NCBI GenBank assembly: GCA_044433115.1
Contig: JAWXTY010000006.1
Coordinates: forward strand, 1 to 64,000
Length of the DNA: 64,000 bases
Reading direction: 5' to 3'
Origin: CAKUIA01 sp044433115
GTDB taxonomy: Bacteria; Verrucomicrobiota; Verrucomicrobiia; Opitutales; Intestinicryptomonadaceae
Shown here: positions 45,416-53,601 of the stretch, piece after piece
Layout: every line of letters starts with the position of its first letter
Position numbering within the stretch: the first letter of the stretch is position 1
Program-made: the position numbers and the translations under genes
Notes under the pieces: model-generated
What the model was told of the DNA's origin: nothing
Seen by the model: only the letters and a program-made list of their open reading frames with translations
Database searches by the model: none

Positions 45416-46054
45416 ATGAGAAAGTTTTTTTTATACCTAGTTTTTGCTTTGCCTGTTTTTTCTAGTGGCGAAGTTGAGTCTTTACGTGCTATTTTAGAGG
45501 AAGACTTGAAAGTACATATACAAATTAATGAGCTTAAAAAAGAGCAAAAAATACTCAATGTGGAAATGTCATTAGCTATGCAAAATGCGAGGGCTTTGAT
45601 AAGTGCATACGAGCAAAAAACAGAAGAATTAATTTCTAAAAATAAAGAAGAAAATTTCAAAATAAACACAATTTTATCAAAGATAAATTCTTTAGAAGAA
45701 AATATACTAAAACTTGAGCAAAATACTAAAAAAGTATATGATGAATTTAAGGGAAAATTATCAAAAATTCCTCCTGCATTGCAAAGTCTTTATAGGGAGG
45801 AAATGCTTGAAATTGAAAATATTTCATACCCTAATTCTAGCGAAGAAGCCTTGGCAAAACTAAAGTTCTTAAACAAAGTTGCCCTCGATACAAATGGCTA
45901 TAGGTTTTTAGATGAAAACACTGTAGCTTTTGGCTTGAATGCTGAGTTTGGTAGGGTGGGGGCAAAGGGCGACCTTGCAAAGCTCTTTAAGATTTTAGAT
46001 GGCGAAAGTGGCTATGAAGTTCTCAATCTTGAAATAGACAAAGGTGCAAAATGA
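45416..46054 (+). CDS. DUF3450-like periplasmic coiled-coil protein of a TonB2-type system
   Basis: 212 residues. Signal peptide (MRKFFLYLVFALPVFSSG), then a long coiled coil (about 25-125, KKEQKILNVEMSLAMQNARALI, SKINSLEENILKLEQNTKKVY), then a globular end with GYRFLDENTVAFGLNAEFGRVGAKGD. The layout and the gene order (DUF3450, long ExbB-like, ExbB, ExbD, TonB, TPR) match TonB2-type clusters of Vibrio and Shewanella. Its role is thought to be accessory. It overlaps the next gene by 4 bases (ATGA). Confidence 0.75.
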   Translation: MRKFFLYLVFALPVFSSGEVESLRAILEEDLKVHIQINELKKEQKILNVEMSLAMQNARALISAYEQKTEELISKNKEENFKINTILSKINSLEENILKLEQNTKKVYDEFKGKLSKIPPALQSLYREEMLEIENISYPNSSEEALAKLKFLNKVALDTNGYRFLDENTVAFGLNAEFGRVGAKGDLAKLFKILDGESGYEVLNLEIDKGAK

Positions 46055-47133
46055 GATATTTAATTTTATTTTTGTTTTTAGCTACATCTATTTTAAATGC
46101 AAGCGAAGTTCAAGAGGCAAAATCTATCTTAGAAAACTCTAAGAAAATATACTCTCAAGAACTCGAAAAAGCGAATTTAGAGCGTGAAAAACTTTTGCTC
46201 GAATATCAAAAAATACAAGATAAGCTTGCAAGTGCAGAAAGTGAGTATAAAAAACACCAGCAAAAAACTTTGTCTGTAGAAAATTTAGAGGCAAAGCTAG
46301 AGTTTTTAGAGCATAATTATGCAAATTTAAAGGGCGAAGCTTCTTCTGTGGATAAAGAAATTTTCAACTTAACTTTAGGCGAAATAAATGAAGAAAATCT
46401 CTTAGCTTTTCCAAAAAAATACGTGCCATATTTAAATATGCCAGAGGAAGTTGAAAGCTTTTACTCTTCAGTGAGCCAAGTTTTGCCAGTGGACTTAAGC
46501 GAGGGCAAAGTATTCCAAGCAAAGGCAAAAAGCTTTGTGGAAAAGTTTAAGTTGGGGGGCGTTTGGATTTACCCAATTAGCTTCTTTGCTATAATTTCTG
46601 TCTTGATAATTATATTTAAATTTGTAGAAATTTTCAGCATAAGGACTCTTTCAACTAATGATATAGACAGATTTTCTGAGTTGATGAAGCAGGGGGAATT
46701 TTCAAAGGCAAAAAGCTTTTTAAAGAAGTTTCCTAAGGCTTATAAGGCTATGTTAGGTGAACTTTTTGCAGATTTAAATTTATCTAAAAATTTGCTAGAA
46801 GAAGTCTCTTATGAAAATATGTTAAAAGTTGGCGATAAACTACATAGGGGCTTGGGCTTCATATCTGTAACAGCGTCTATCGCTCCTCTTTTGGGCTTGT
46901 TGGGAACAGTTACTGGCATAATTAAAACATTTTCTGACTTGGCTATTTACGGCAACGCAGACCCAAATTTGCTAAGCTCTGGGATAAGCCAAGCATTAAT
47001 TACAACTGAATATGGCTTGAGCTTGGCAATTCCAGCCTTTGTTTTTTACGCATATTTGTCGAGGAGGGCAAAGAGGATTTTGAGCGATATGGAAAAGTTG
47101 GCAAGCGTATTTATTTCATCTACAAAGGTTTAA
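46051..47133 (+). CDS. TtpC-like long MotA/TolQ/ExbB proton-channel protein
   Basis: 360 residues. Signal peptide, a periplasmic coiled-coil domain (about 20-150), then three membrane helices with the MotA/TolQ/ExbB core (GLGFISVTASIAPLLGLLGTVTGIIKTFSDLAIY and SQALITTEYGLSLAIPAFVFYAY). The extended N-terminus is the mark of TtpC of TonB2 systems, which works with ExbB/ExbD to energise TonB. Directly followed by the shorter ExbB. Confidence 0.88.
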   Translation: MRYLILFLFLATSILNASEVQEAKSILENSKKIYSQELEKANLEREKLLLEYQKIQDKLASAESEYKKHQQKTLSVENLEAKLEFLEHNYANLKGEASSVDKEIFNLTLGEINEENLLAFPKKYVPYLNMPEEVESFYSSVSQVLPVDLSEGKVFQAKAKSFVEKFKLGGVWIYPISFFAIISVLIIIFKFVEIFSIRTLSTNDIDRFSELMKQGEFSKAKSFLKKFPKAYKAMLGELFADLNLSKNLLEEVSYENMLKVGDKLHRGLGFISVTASIAPLLGLLGTVTGIIKTFSDLAIYGNADPNLLSSGISQALITTEYGLSLAIPAFVFYAYLSRRAKRILSDMEKLASVFISSTKV

Positions 47134-47134
47134 G

Positions 47135-47674
47135 GTGGAGTATTTGAAGTGTATATCTGATTTTTTTGCTATAGGGGGCGTAGTTATGTGGGCTATAGCC
47201 TTGCTTGGCTTGCTCAGTTATTACTTGTCTTTTTATACATTATTTGCTCTTTGTGGCTATTGGAAAACTTTTGCAAAAGACGAGAGTTTTTATAAGGAAT
47301 ATTTCACTGCATTTTCGCAAAGCGATGATGTAGATGTAATTAAGGAAAACTTTACAAAGCTTAGGGCTAAGATTTTTGACAGGGTAGACAGTCGCTTGAA
47401 ATACGCCCTTGCTCTTTGTGCAGTTACACCTCTTTTGGGCTTGCTTGGCACTATAAGTGGTTTATCTGTGAGTTTAGGGGGGATTTTGGATAACACAAGT
47501 GCAGTCTCTGGAGGTATTTCAAAGGCTCTTTATACCACCCAAGCAGGCTTGAGCGTTGCTTTACCTGTCTTTATTATAGTATTAGTTGCGAGGCGATTTA
47601 AGCAAAAAATTCTAATAAATATTTCTAAATACGAGATATTGGAGTTGAGAAAGGCGAGCCTAAAATGCCTATAA
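47135..47674 (+). CDS. exbB: ExbB proton-channel protein
   Basis: 179 residues with a GTG start, 1 base after the stop of the TtpC-like gene. Three membrane helices; the core is YALALCAVTPLLGLLGTISGLSVSL and GISKALYTTQAGLSVALPVFIIVLV. It forms the proton channel of the TonB system with ExbD. It overlaps exbD by 10 bases. Confidence 0.92.
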   Translation: MEYLKCISDFFAIGGVVMWAIALLGLLSYYLSFYTLFALCGYWKTFAKDESFYKEYFTAFSQSDDVDVIKENFTKLRAKIFDRVDSRLKYALALCAVTPLLGLLGTISGLSVSLGGILDNTSAVSGGISKALYTTQAGLSVALPVFIIVLVARRFKQKILINISKYEILELRKASLKCL

Positions 47675-48072
47675 AACGTCCTAAATACCAAGAAGATAGT
47701 GCAGAAAGTGCAATAAATATATCGCCTTTGATAGATGTGTTGTTCATCTTGCTGATATTTTTTATTGTAACTATGGTTTTCTCGAATAGAAACGCCTTGG
47801 ATATAGACAGCCCAAAGGCGAATAATGCAAGCGTGGCAAAGGATAATTCCATTTTGCTATCTATAACAAAGGAGGGGGCTTATTATTATAATGGCAAGCA
47901 GTGTAGCTTGGGTGAGTTCGAGAGAGAGTGCTTGGAGTTGATGTCTAAAAAGGACTTAGTTTTAATGTTGGAAGCAGACGCAAGTGCTTCTGTGCAAAGC
48001 GTTTTGTCTTTGATAAATATGGCAAAGGGCATAGGGCTTGATGAGGTTTATGTAATTAGCGACAAAAAATAA
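47665..48072 (+). CDS. exbD: ExbD/TolR-family protein
   Basis: 135 residues. AINISPLIDVLFILLIFFIVTMVF is the single membrane helix with the essential Asp (PLIDVLF). The periplasmic ExbD domain follows (ILLSITKEGAYYYNGKQ, ADASASVQSVLSLINMAKGIGLDEVYVIS). It uses proton flow to drive TonB. The stop shares one base with the tonB start codon. Confidence 0.93.
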   Translation: MPIKRPKYQEDSAESAINISPLIDVLFILLIFFIVTMVFSNRNALDIDSPKANNASVAKDNSILLSITKEGAYYYNGKQCSLGEFERECLELMSKKDLVLMLEADASASVQSVLSLINMAKGIGLDEVYVISDKK

Positions 48073-48746
48073 TGGATAAGCTCGAAAAAGCCTTCAAAAG
48101 TCCAAGAAAAGCATTTAAAGCGATGTTTTTTGCTCTTTTGTGCTTGCTAAGTATTTTCCTTTTAATTAGCATTAACTTAAATAAAACTGAGAAAAGCGTT
48201 GAGAAAATCTCTATTTTTAACGAATTATATAAAGTAGAGGAAAAAGAAAGGAATAAAACTGAAAAAATTTTAAACAATTTAGAGTTTAGCCCATTATATA
48301 TAAATGAGGTGTCTAAAACTTTAGATAAAATGGAATTTGACGCAAATTCGCTAATACCTCAAATAGCTGAAATGAATTATCAAGGAGATAGTGCCTTAGG
48401 GGCTTCCTTAGGCTCTGGCTTGATGGATTTTGAGGAGGCTTCTTTACAGATATTTGAAGTATTAGACTTAGACCAACTGCCAAGGCGACTAAAGAACGCA
48501 AGCATAAGATACCCCAAGAAAATGCTACAAAAGGGCATAGAGGGCGAAGTTCGATTGCTTGTTTTGATAGACGAAAATGGCAACTTAATCTTAGAGAAAG
48601 TTTTATCAGCTACAAATGCAGACTTTGAAAAGGAAGCAATTTTGGCTTTGAAAGAATTTAAATACGAAGTCCCACTTAAAATGGGCAAAGCAGTAAGGGC
48701 TAGATTTATCTTGCCTATACCATTTAAAATAGAAGAAATAAAATAA
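48072..48746 (+). CDS. tonB: TonB, membrane-anchored energy transducer
   Basis: 224 residues. N-terminal membrane anchor (AMFFALLCLLSIFLLISI), a short helical spacer without the usual Pro-rich region, and a TonB C-terminal domain (RYPKKMLQKGIEGEVRLLVLIDENGNL, SATNADFEKEAILALKEFKYEVPL). It transmits energy to outer-membrane receptors. No TonB-dependent receptor is in this window. The absence of a Pro-rich spacer is unusual, and the neighbouring paralogue carries one. Confidence 0.88.
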   Translation: MDKLEKAFKSPRKAFKAMFFALLCLLSIFLLISINLNKTEKSVEKISIFNELYKVEEKERNKTEKILNNLEFSPLYINEVSKTLDKMEFDANSLIPQIAEMNYQGDSALGASLGSGLMDFEEASLQIFEVLDLDQLPRRLKNASIRYPKKMLQKGIEGEVRLLVLIDENGNLILEKVLSATNADFEKEAILALKEFKYEVPLKMGKAVRARFILPIPFKIEEIK

Positions 48747-48811
48747 AAATCACATAAAATAAAAAAAATATAGAAAATGCTCTATATTATAAAATGAAAG
48801 GCGAAAAAATT

Positions 48812-49516
48812 ATGAAAAGGACTATATTATACGCATTATTAATCTCATTAACTTCAGTTGGCTTTGCTCAACATAGAGCTTATGAAGACCCAAAGAAGCA
48901 ACCTGCACAACCAGCACCTGCAGTAAAAGCACCAGCACCTGCAGTAAAAGCACCAGCACCTGCAGTAAAAGCACCAGCACCTGCAGTAAAAGCACCTGCA
49001 AAGCCAGTGGTAGTTGCTCAACCAAAGCCAGTGGTAAAAGTACCTGCAAAGCCAGTGGTAGTTGCTCAACCAAAGCCTGTGCCAGCTCCTTCTAAAGCTC
49101 CTGTAAGATTTGAAGTTAAAAAGAAGAAGCCTACAGTAGGAATTTTAGGTGCTATATTCGGCGTAAGGAAAGCTCCTCCTCCATCAAGAGCTGTAGTTAT
49201 AGTAACATCAACTCCAACAACTCCAGTTTTTGAAATGTCAGATTTAGATAGAGAACCTCAATTAATCGAGTCTCCATCTATAGAATATCCTGAAAGTATG
49301 CTAAATGCAGGTCGCTCTGGCGAAGTAGTTATGGACGTTCAAATTGACCAAAATGGCTATGTTGGCTTAGAAAGAGTTGTATCTTCAACTAACGCAGATT
49401 TTGAAAAAGAAGCAGTTGCATCGCTAAGTACTTTTAAATATGAACAACCTTTAAAGAATGGATACCCAGTAAATGTTAGATTTGCTCTAACTATACCTTT
49501 CCAAATATCAGAATAA
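48812..49516 (+). CDS. Secreted TonB-like protein with Pro/Ala/Val repeats
   Basis: Start placed at ATG 48812 because AAAGG lies 10-14 bases upstream and it gives a normal signal peptide (MKRTILYALLISLTSVGFA); an in-frame ATG at 48794 is the alternative. After cleavage come repeats (PAPAVKA x4, then AKPVVVAQPKP), a basic segment, and a TonB C-terminal domain closely related to that of the upstream TonB (both contain STNADFEKEA). It has no membrane anchor, so it may be free in the periplasm and work as an accessory or receptor-bound TonB domain. Confidence 0.78.
   Translation: MKRTILYALLISLTSVGFAQHRAYEDPKKQPAQPAPAVKAPAPAVKAPAPAVKAPAPAVKAPAKPVVVAQPKPVVKVPAKPVVVAQPKPVPAPSKAPVRFEVKKKKPTVGILGAIFGVRKAPPPSRAVVIVTSTPTTPVFEMSDLDREPQLIESPSIEYPESMLNAGRSGEVVMDVQIDQNGYVGLERVVSSTNADFEKEAVASLSTFKYEQPLKNGYPVNVRFALTIPFQISE
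48914..48997 (+). repeat. 21-bp coding tandem repeat, four copies
   Basis: Unit GCACCTGCAGTAAAAGCACC plus A, four copies with one change in the last, encoding APAVKAP. A second, 48-nt-spaced repeat (GCAAAGCCAGTGGTAGTTGC) follows at about 49000-49080. Likely variable in length between strains. Confidence 0.85.
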
Positions 49517-49534
49517 TCAAAGAAGGGAATACAA

Positions 49535-49801
49535 ATGAAAAAAATAATTATATGTGCATTGTTTGCATCGCTAGGTGTATCCTTTGCACAGGCTCAGCAG
49601 GTTGTATATGTGCAATCGCAGCCTCAAACACAAAAGGTAGTCTATGTGCAACAGCCTCAACCTCAACAAGTTGTGATTGTTAAGGACGCACCTCCTCCAC
49701 CTAAGCCTAAGCCATTGATTGTGCCTATCTTAAATGCAATCTTTGATGGACACGGAAAAGGTCATAGTACTGGGCATAGGCACAACGACAGACGCAGATA
49801 G
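49535..49801 (+). CDS. Small secreted Gln/Val/Pro-rich protein
   Basis: 88 residues. Signal peptide (MKKIIICALFASLGVSFAQA), then QQVVYVQ-type repeats, a Pro stretch (DAPPPPKPKP), the hydrophobic LIVPILNAIFDG and a His/Lys/Arg-rich end. The segment LIVPILNAIFDG resembles VGILGAIFGV of the preceding TonB-like protein, suggesting they share an interaction. Not a known family. Placed inside the TonB operon, 18 bases after the TonB-like gene. Confidence 0.7.
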   Translation: MKKIIICALFASLGVSFAQAQQVVYVQSQPQTQKVVYVQQPQPQQVVIVKDAPPPPKPKPLIVPILNAIFDGHGKGHSTGHRHNDRRR

Positions 49802-49832
49802 TACTACGTCTTCTTAATAAAAAATGTAAAGC

Positions 49833-51062
49833 GTGAAGAAATTTTTAAGCATTATATTAATTACATTATTAAGTGGCATAGCCTTTGCTCAAGATACCCA
49901 AGCGAAATTGGATAGAGCAGAGGCTTTAGCTATTTCTAAGGCAGTGGCTTTAAATGACGACTCTAAGGCTTTAGAACTCTTGTTGGACTATGCGAAAAAT
50001 AAGGAAATTACGCCTGCATTTATGTATAATATAGCTTTGTTGTACGGAAATTTGTCAAAGTACGAGGAGGCTATAAGCTATTATTCTAAGGCAATTTTGG
50101 GCTTTAAAGACTTTTATTTAGCACATAAAAATATTGCTTTTTGTTATGCAAATTTAGCTAATTACGAGCTTGCTCTCGAGCATATATCAAAGGCTGCAGC
50201 TCTTGGGGGCTTAGACTTGCAGATGTATATGTGTGTTGCAAAGGCAAACTTGAGTTTGAATAATTTTAGTGAAGCTCTTTTTGCTTTGAAAAATGCTCAG
50301 ATGTTATCGCCTAAAGAAGAGAGTGTTAGGCATAATATACTCTTTTGCTTGGCAAAATTAGAGATGTGGCAAGAGCTAAAAAATCTTAGCGAAAATATTT
50401 TAAATGAGGATAAAAAATCCTTAAATGCTTGGCGTTCTCTGCTTTTAGCTCTATTTAATTTAGACGAGCAAGACGAAGTTATAGCTTCTGTCAAGTCTAT
50501 GCAAATTCTTGGTATTGCAGAAGATAAAGACTTAGAACTCTTGGCAAATAGCTATTTTAATCAAGAGCTTTTTGAGAAAGCTATAGAGATATATTCTTTT
50601 ATAAAAAATAACATAGAGCCAGAAAAGCTTGCAAGAATTGCAAATGTTTTAGTCGATACAGACGCTTTAGATAAGGCTATAGAGCTTGCTCCAGATAATG
50701 CTTTGGGAAACTTGGCAAAGGCTAGAGCTTATAAGATAAAGGCTGATGAAAACTCGCTAAAAAATGCTCAACATTTTGCAAATAAAGCTCTTAGTCAAGA
50801 CCCACTAAGTGGCAAAACGCTTCTATTTTTGGCTAAATTGCAGATAGATGATGAGCAATATGCAAAGGCAAAACTGAATTTAAATAGGCTAAAAACTAAT
50901 GCTGAATTTGCTTACGAGTCGGCATATTTGCTAAGTTACATAGCGATAAAGCAGGGCGACTATGAGCTTGCTTTGAGCCTTTTAAGGCAGATACGCAATG
51001 GCAAAAACTTTGATTATATAGACTCTTATATAAAGAAAATCGAAAAATTTTTAGATACTTAG
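49833..51062 (+). CDS. TPR-repeat periplasmic protein
   Basis: 409 residues with a GTG start. Signal peptide (KKFLSIILITLLSGIAFA) then tetratricopeptide repeats across most of the length (for example ALLYGNLSKYEEAISYYSKAI, NIAFCYANLANYELALEHISKAAALG, AYLLSYIAIKQGDYELALSLLRQI). TPR proteins close TonB2-type operons elsewhere. It probably scaffolds the complex in the periplasm. folP starts 1 base after its stop. Confidence 0.85.
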   Translation: MKKFLSIILITLLSGIAFAQDTQAKLDRAEALAISKAVALNDDSKALELLLDYAKNKEITPAFMYNIALLYGNLSKYEEAISYYSKAILGFKDFYLAHKNIAFCYANLANYELALEHISKAAALGGLDLQMYMCVAKANLSLNNFSEALFALKNAQMLSPKEESVRHNILFCLAKLEMWQELKNLSENILNEDKKSLNAWRSLLLALFNLDEQDEVIASVKSMQILGIAEDKDLELLANSYFNQELFEKAIEIYSFIKNNIEPEKLARIANVLVDTDALDKAIELAPDNALGNLAKARAYKIKADENSLKNAQHFANKALSQDPLSGKTLLFLAKLQIDDEQYAKAKLNLNRLKTNAEFAYESAYLLSYIAIKQGDYELALSLLRQIRNGKNFDYIDSYIKKIEKFLDT

Positions 51063-51063
51063 T

Positions 51064-51882
51064 ATGCAAAATTTAAATAGAAGAAAACTGATTATTCCAG
51101 AAAATACTTGCTTGATAATGGGTATTTTGAATTTTACGCCAGACTCATTTTCTGAAAACGGGGAGTTTTTTGAGCTAGAAAAGGCACTTAGCCACGCTAA
51201 GGATATGATTTCGCAAGGGGCTGATATTATAGATTTAGGCTTAGAGTCGACTCGCCCTAATGCTCAAAAAGTTCCTGAAGAAGAAGAGCTTAGGCGACTT
51301 AAAGAAATTTTGCCAAGCCTGAGGCAAGAGTGCAAAAACACTCTAATTTCTATAGATACCTACAAGCCTGTAGTTGCTCAATATGCAATGCAAGCAGGAG
51401 CTGACATTATAAATTGTGTTTTTGGAGGGGCTTTTGATGTCAGTGTAGAGCAGGTTGAAATGTATAAGACAGTTGTGAAATACGATTGCCCTATAATCAT
51501 AACTCACAACAAGCCAATTAGTTGCGTCGAAGATGTTTTGAGGGATTTAGAAGCTATGGCAAATTTAGCTATAGAAAATGGAGTGAAAAAAGAGAATATA
51601 ATTTTAGATTATGGCTTTGGTTTTAATAAGACTTTAGCTCAAAATTTAGATATGCAAAGAGAGATTAAATCTTTTGAAAGCTTGGGCTATCCACTCTTGG
51701 TTGCCCTTTCGAGAAAGTCTACTTTGAAGGCTATAACAAGCGAAGCTCGAGAAGATTTAGATGATGCAACTCTTGTGTTTTTAGCTCATAGTATTTGCAA
51801 TGCTAATATAGGTATTTTTAGGACTCACAATGTTGGAAAAACGAAAATTTGCATAGATTGCTTAAAGGCAATTAGGGGATAA
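51064..51882 (+). CDS. folP: Dihydropteroate synthase
   Basis: 272 residues. MGILNFTPDSFSENG, GADIIDLGLESTRPNA (pterin site), SIDTYKPVVAQYAMQAGADIINCV, DYGFGFNKTLAQN and the end FRTHNVGKT are all family signatures. It joins 6-hydroxymethyl-dihydropterin diphosphate to p-aminobenzoate. Followed by folB and folK, so three consecutive folate steps are together. Confidence 0.96.
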   Translation: MQNLNRRKLIIPENTCLIMGILNFTPDSFSENGEFFELEKALSHAKDMISQGADIIDLGLESTRPNAQKVPEEEELRRLKEILPSLRQECKNTLISIDTYKPVVAQYAMQAGADIINCVFGGAFDVSVEQVEMYKTVVKYDCPIIITHNKPISCVEDVLRDLEAMANLAIENGVKKENIILDYGFGFNKTLAQNLDMQREIKSFESLGYPLLVALSRKSTLKAITSEAREDLDDATLVFLAHSICNANIGIFRTHNVGKTKICIDCLKAIRG

Positions 51883-51888
51883 TTTTTT

Positions 51889-52248
51889 ATGGACGAAATA
51901 ATTTTAAATGGAATAATCGCAAGTGGTCATTATGGTTGCTGTGAAAACGAAAAAGAAAATGCACAAGATTTCAATGTGTCGCTACGCCTTTTGGTGGATT
52001 TTACCCCTTGTGTTAAAACAGACGATTTATCGCTTGCCTTAGATTATCCTCAAGCTATAGATTTAGTTAAGGAAGTTGTTGCAAAAAACAGCTTTAATTT
52101 AATAGAGCCTCTTGCTGAACTTATTGCAAAAGAGCTTTTTATAAAGTTTGCTATATTGAAAGAAGTTTATATAGATATACGCAAACTTGAGTGCGAAAAG
52201 AATTTCAAGCTCGAAAAAATCGCCTTTAAAATACATAGAAAGAGGTAG
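51889..52248 (+). CDS. folB: Dihydroneopterin aldolase
   Basis: 119 residues, the usual length. Conserved layout: IILNGIIASGHYGCCENEKENAQDFNVSLRL at the start, ALDYPQAIDLVKEVVAKNSFNLIEPLAELIA in the middle and a final strand with Lys residues (NFKLEKIAFKIH). It splits dihydroneopterin to 6-hydroxymethyl-dihydropterin. Six bases after folP. Confidence 0.88.
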   Translation: MDEIILNGIIASGHYGCCENEKENAQDFNVSLRLLVDFTPCVKTDDLSLALDYPQAIDLVKEVVAKNSFNLIEPLAELIAKELFIKFAILKEVYIDIRKLECEKNFKLEKIAFKIHRKR

Positions 52249-52252
52249 GAAA

Positions 52253-52729
52253 ATGGCTCTTTCTGTTATAGCTTTAGGCTCGAATTTAGGGGATAGATTG
52301 GGCTTTATAAATTTTGCAAAAGCTGAGATTTTAAAGAAGTGTAGTATTTTGCATACTTCTAAGAATTATGAAACAGAGCCTGTGGGATATTTATCTCAAG
52401 GCAAGTTTTTAAATGCTGTAATTTTGGTAGAAACAATACTTGAGCCTTTGGAATTGTTGGGCTTTTTACAGGAAATAGAAAATGAGGCAAAGCGTGAGCG
52501 TCCTTTTAAAAATGCACCACGTACGCTTGATTTAGATATAATTTTTTACGACAATTTGAGCCTTAATAGCGATAGATTAAAGCTTCCTCACCCGCTTTGG
52601 CAAGAGCGAAGATTTGTAGTTGAACCTCTCTTGGATTTAGAAAAGAAAGTGCCAAATCTTTTAGCAAATTTTGGGCTTGAAAGTATTAGTCTTTGTGAGA
52701 TAATGCAAAAAATAAATAAAGAGGATTAA
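52253..52729 (+). CDS. folK: HPPK, 6-hydroxymethyl-dihydropterin pyrophosphokinase
   Basis: 158 residues from ATG at 52253, 4 bases after folB, with AGAGG upstream; this start gives the normal MALSVIALGSNLGDR beginning. Other signatures are NYETEPVGYLSQGKFLNAVI, ERPFKNAPRTLDLDIIFYD and LPHPLWQERRFVVEPL. It activates the pterin with ATP for FolP. A longer in-frame start at 52187 inside folB is rejected. Confidence 0.94.
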   Translation: MALSVIALGSNLGDRLGFINFAKAEILKKCSILHTSKNYETEPVGYLSQGKFLNAVILVETILEPLELLGFLQEIENEAKRERPFKNAPRTLDLDIIFYDNLSLNSDRLKLPHPLWQERRFVVEPLLDLEKKVPNLLANFGLESISLCEIMQKINKED

Positions 52730-52737
52730 AATATATC

Positions 52738-52917
52738 GGTGAGTTCTAAAAATTAGTTTTTGAAAAGTAAAAGAAAAATACACTTGCTCTTTTTTGCTTA
52801 TTTTGGTCTAATTTTCTCTGTTTTGCGTTAGATAATATATTATCCTCCTTAAAAACATAAAAAATTAACCTCAAAATAATCTAAAAAATAGCTAAGTGCT
52901 AATTTTTAGAACCCACC
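52738..52917 (+). mobile_element. Palindromic mini-element, copy 11 (abuts rsmI start codon)
   Basis: 180 bp. Termini GGTGAGTTCTAAAAATTAG and complement of CTAATTTTTAGAACCCACC, one mismatch. No exact target duplication (ATATC and ATGTC flank it). Its last base is next to the rsmI ATG, so the rsmI ribosome binding region is entirely element sequence. Confidence 0.88.
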
Positions 52918-53601
52918 ATGTCGAAATTAAATTTAGTTGCAACTCCCATCGGGAATATGTCAGATATAAGTATTAGGGCAAAAGAAATACTTTCGAATTG
53001 CGATATTGTTGCCTGTGAGGATACTAGGGTTGCCTCAAAGTTGATGAATAACTTGGGGCTGCATAAGGAATTTGTGGTATATTCTGATGTGCGAGAAAAG
53101 GACAATGCTACTTATTTATTGGATAAGTTAAGGGCAGGTAAGGAAGTTGCACTAATAAGTGATGCGGGAACTCCTTGTATTAGCGACCCTGGTTTTAGGA
53201 TAGTTCGTTTGTGTCGCCAAGAGGGTATAGATGTTGTAGTTATACCAGGGGCGTGTGCGATAGTTAGTGCTTTGAGTGCGTCTGCTATGCCTACGAATGC
53301 TTTTTTATTTTTGGGATTTTTGCCTCCAAAAACTTCTGCTAGAAAGAATTGCTTTACTAAATATATAGATTTTGAGCATACTCTGATTTTCTACGAGTCT
53401 GTGCATAGGATAGAAAAGTTTTTGGCAGATGCTATAGAAATTTTTGGCAAAGATAGATATATCTGTGTTGCAAAAGAGCTTACAAAAATTTACGAGAAGT
53501 TTTATATAGGTACTATTTTCCAAGTGCAAGAGGAAGTCAAGAAATCTGCAATCAAGGGCGAATATGTAGTAATAATTGCCCCAAAGGACTTTGTCTTATG
53601 A
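52918..53601 (+). CDS. rsmI: 16S rRNA (cytidine-2'-O) methyltransferase RsmI
   Basis: 227 residues. LVATPIGNMSDISIRAKEIL, CEDTRVASKLM, LISDAGTPCISDPGF, VIPGACAIVSALSASAMPTNAFLFLGFLP and the KELTKIYEKFYIG end define the family. It lacks the extra C-terminal domain of the about 280-residue enzymes. It methylates the 2'-O of C1402. There is no SD before the ATG, which directly follows a mini-element. Overlaps the next gene by 4 bases. Confidence 0.93.
   Translation: MSKLNLVATPIGNMSDISIRAKEILSNCDIVACEDTRVASKLMNNLGLHKEFVVYSDVREKDNATYLLDKLRAGKEVALISDAGTPCISDPGFRIVRLCRQEGIDVVVIPGACAIVSALSASAMPTNAFLFLGFLPPKTSARKNCFTKYIDFEHTLIFYESVHRIEKFLADAIEIFGKDRYICVAKELTKIYEKFYIGTIFQVQEEVKKSAIKGEYVVIIAPKDFVL

Noticed and set aside
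52187..52252. Longer N-terminus for folK starting inside folB
   Set aside because: The ATG at 52253 has a good SD and gives the standard FolK beginning ALSVIALGSNLGDR.
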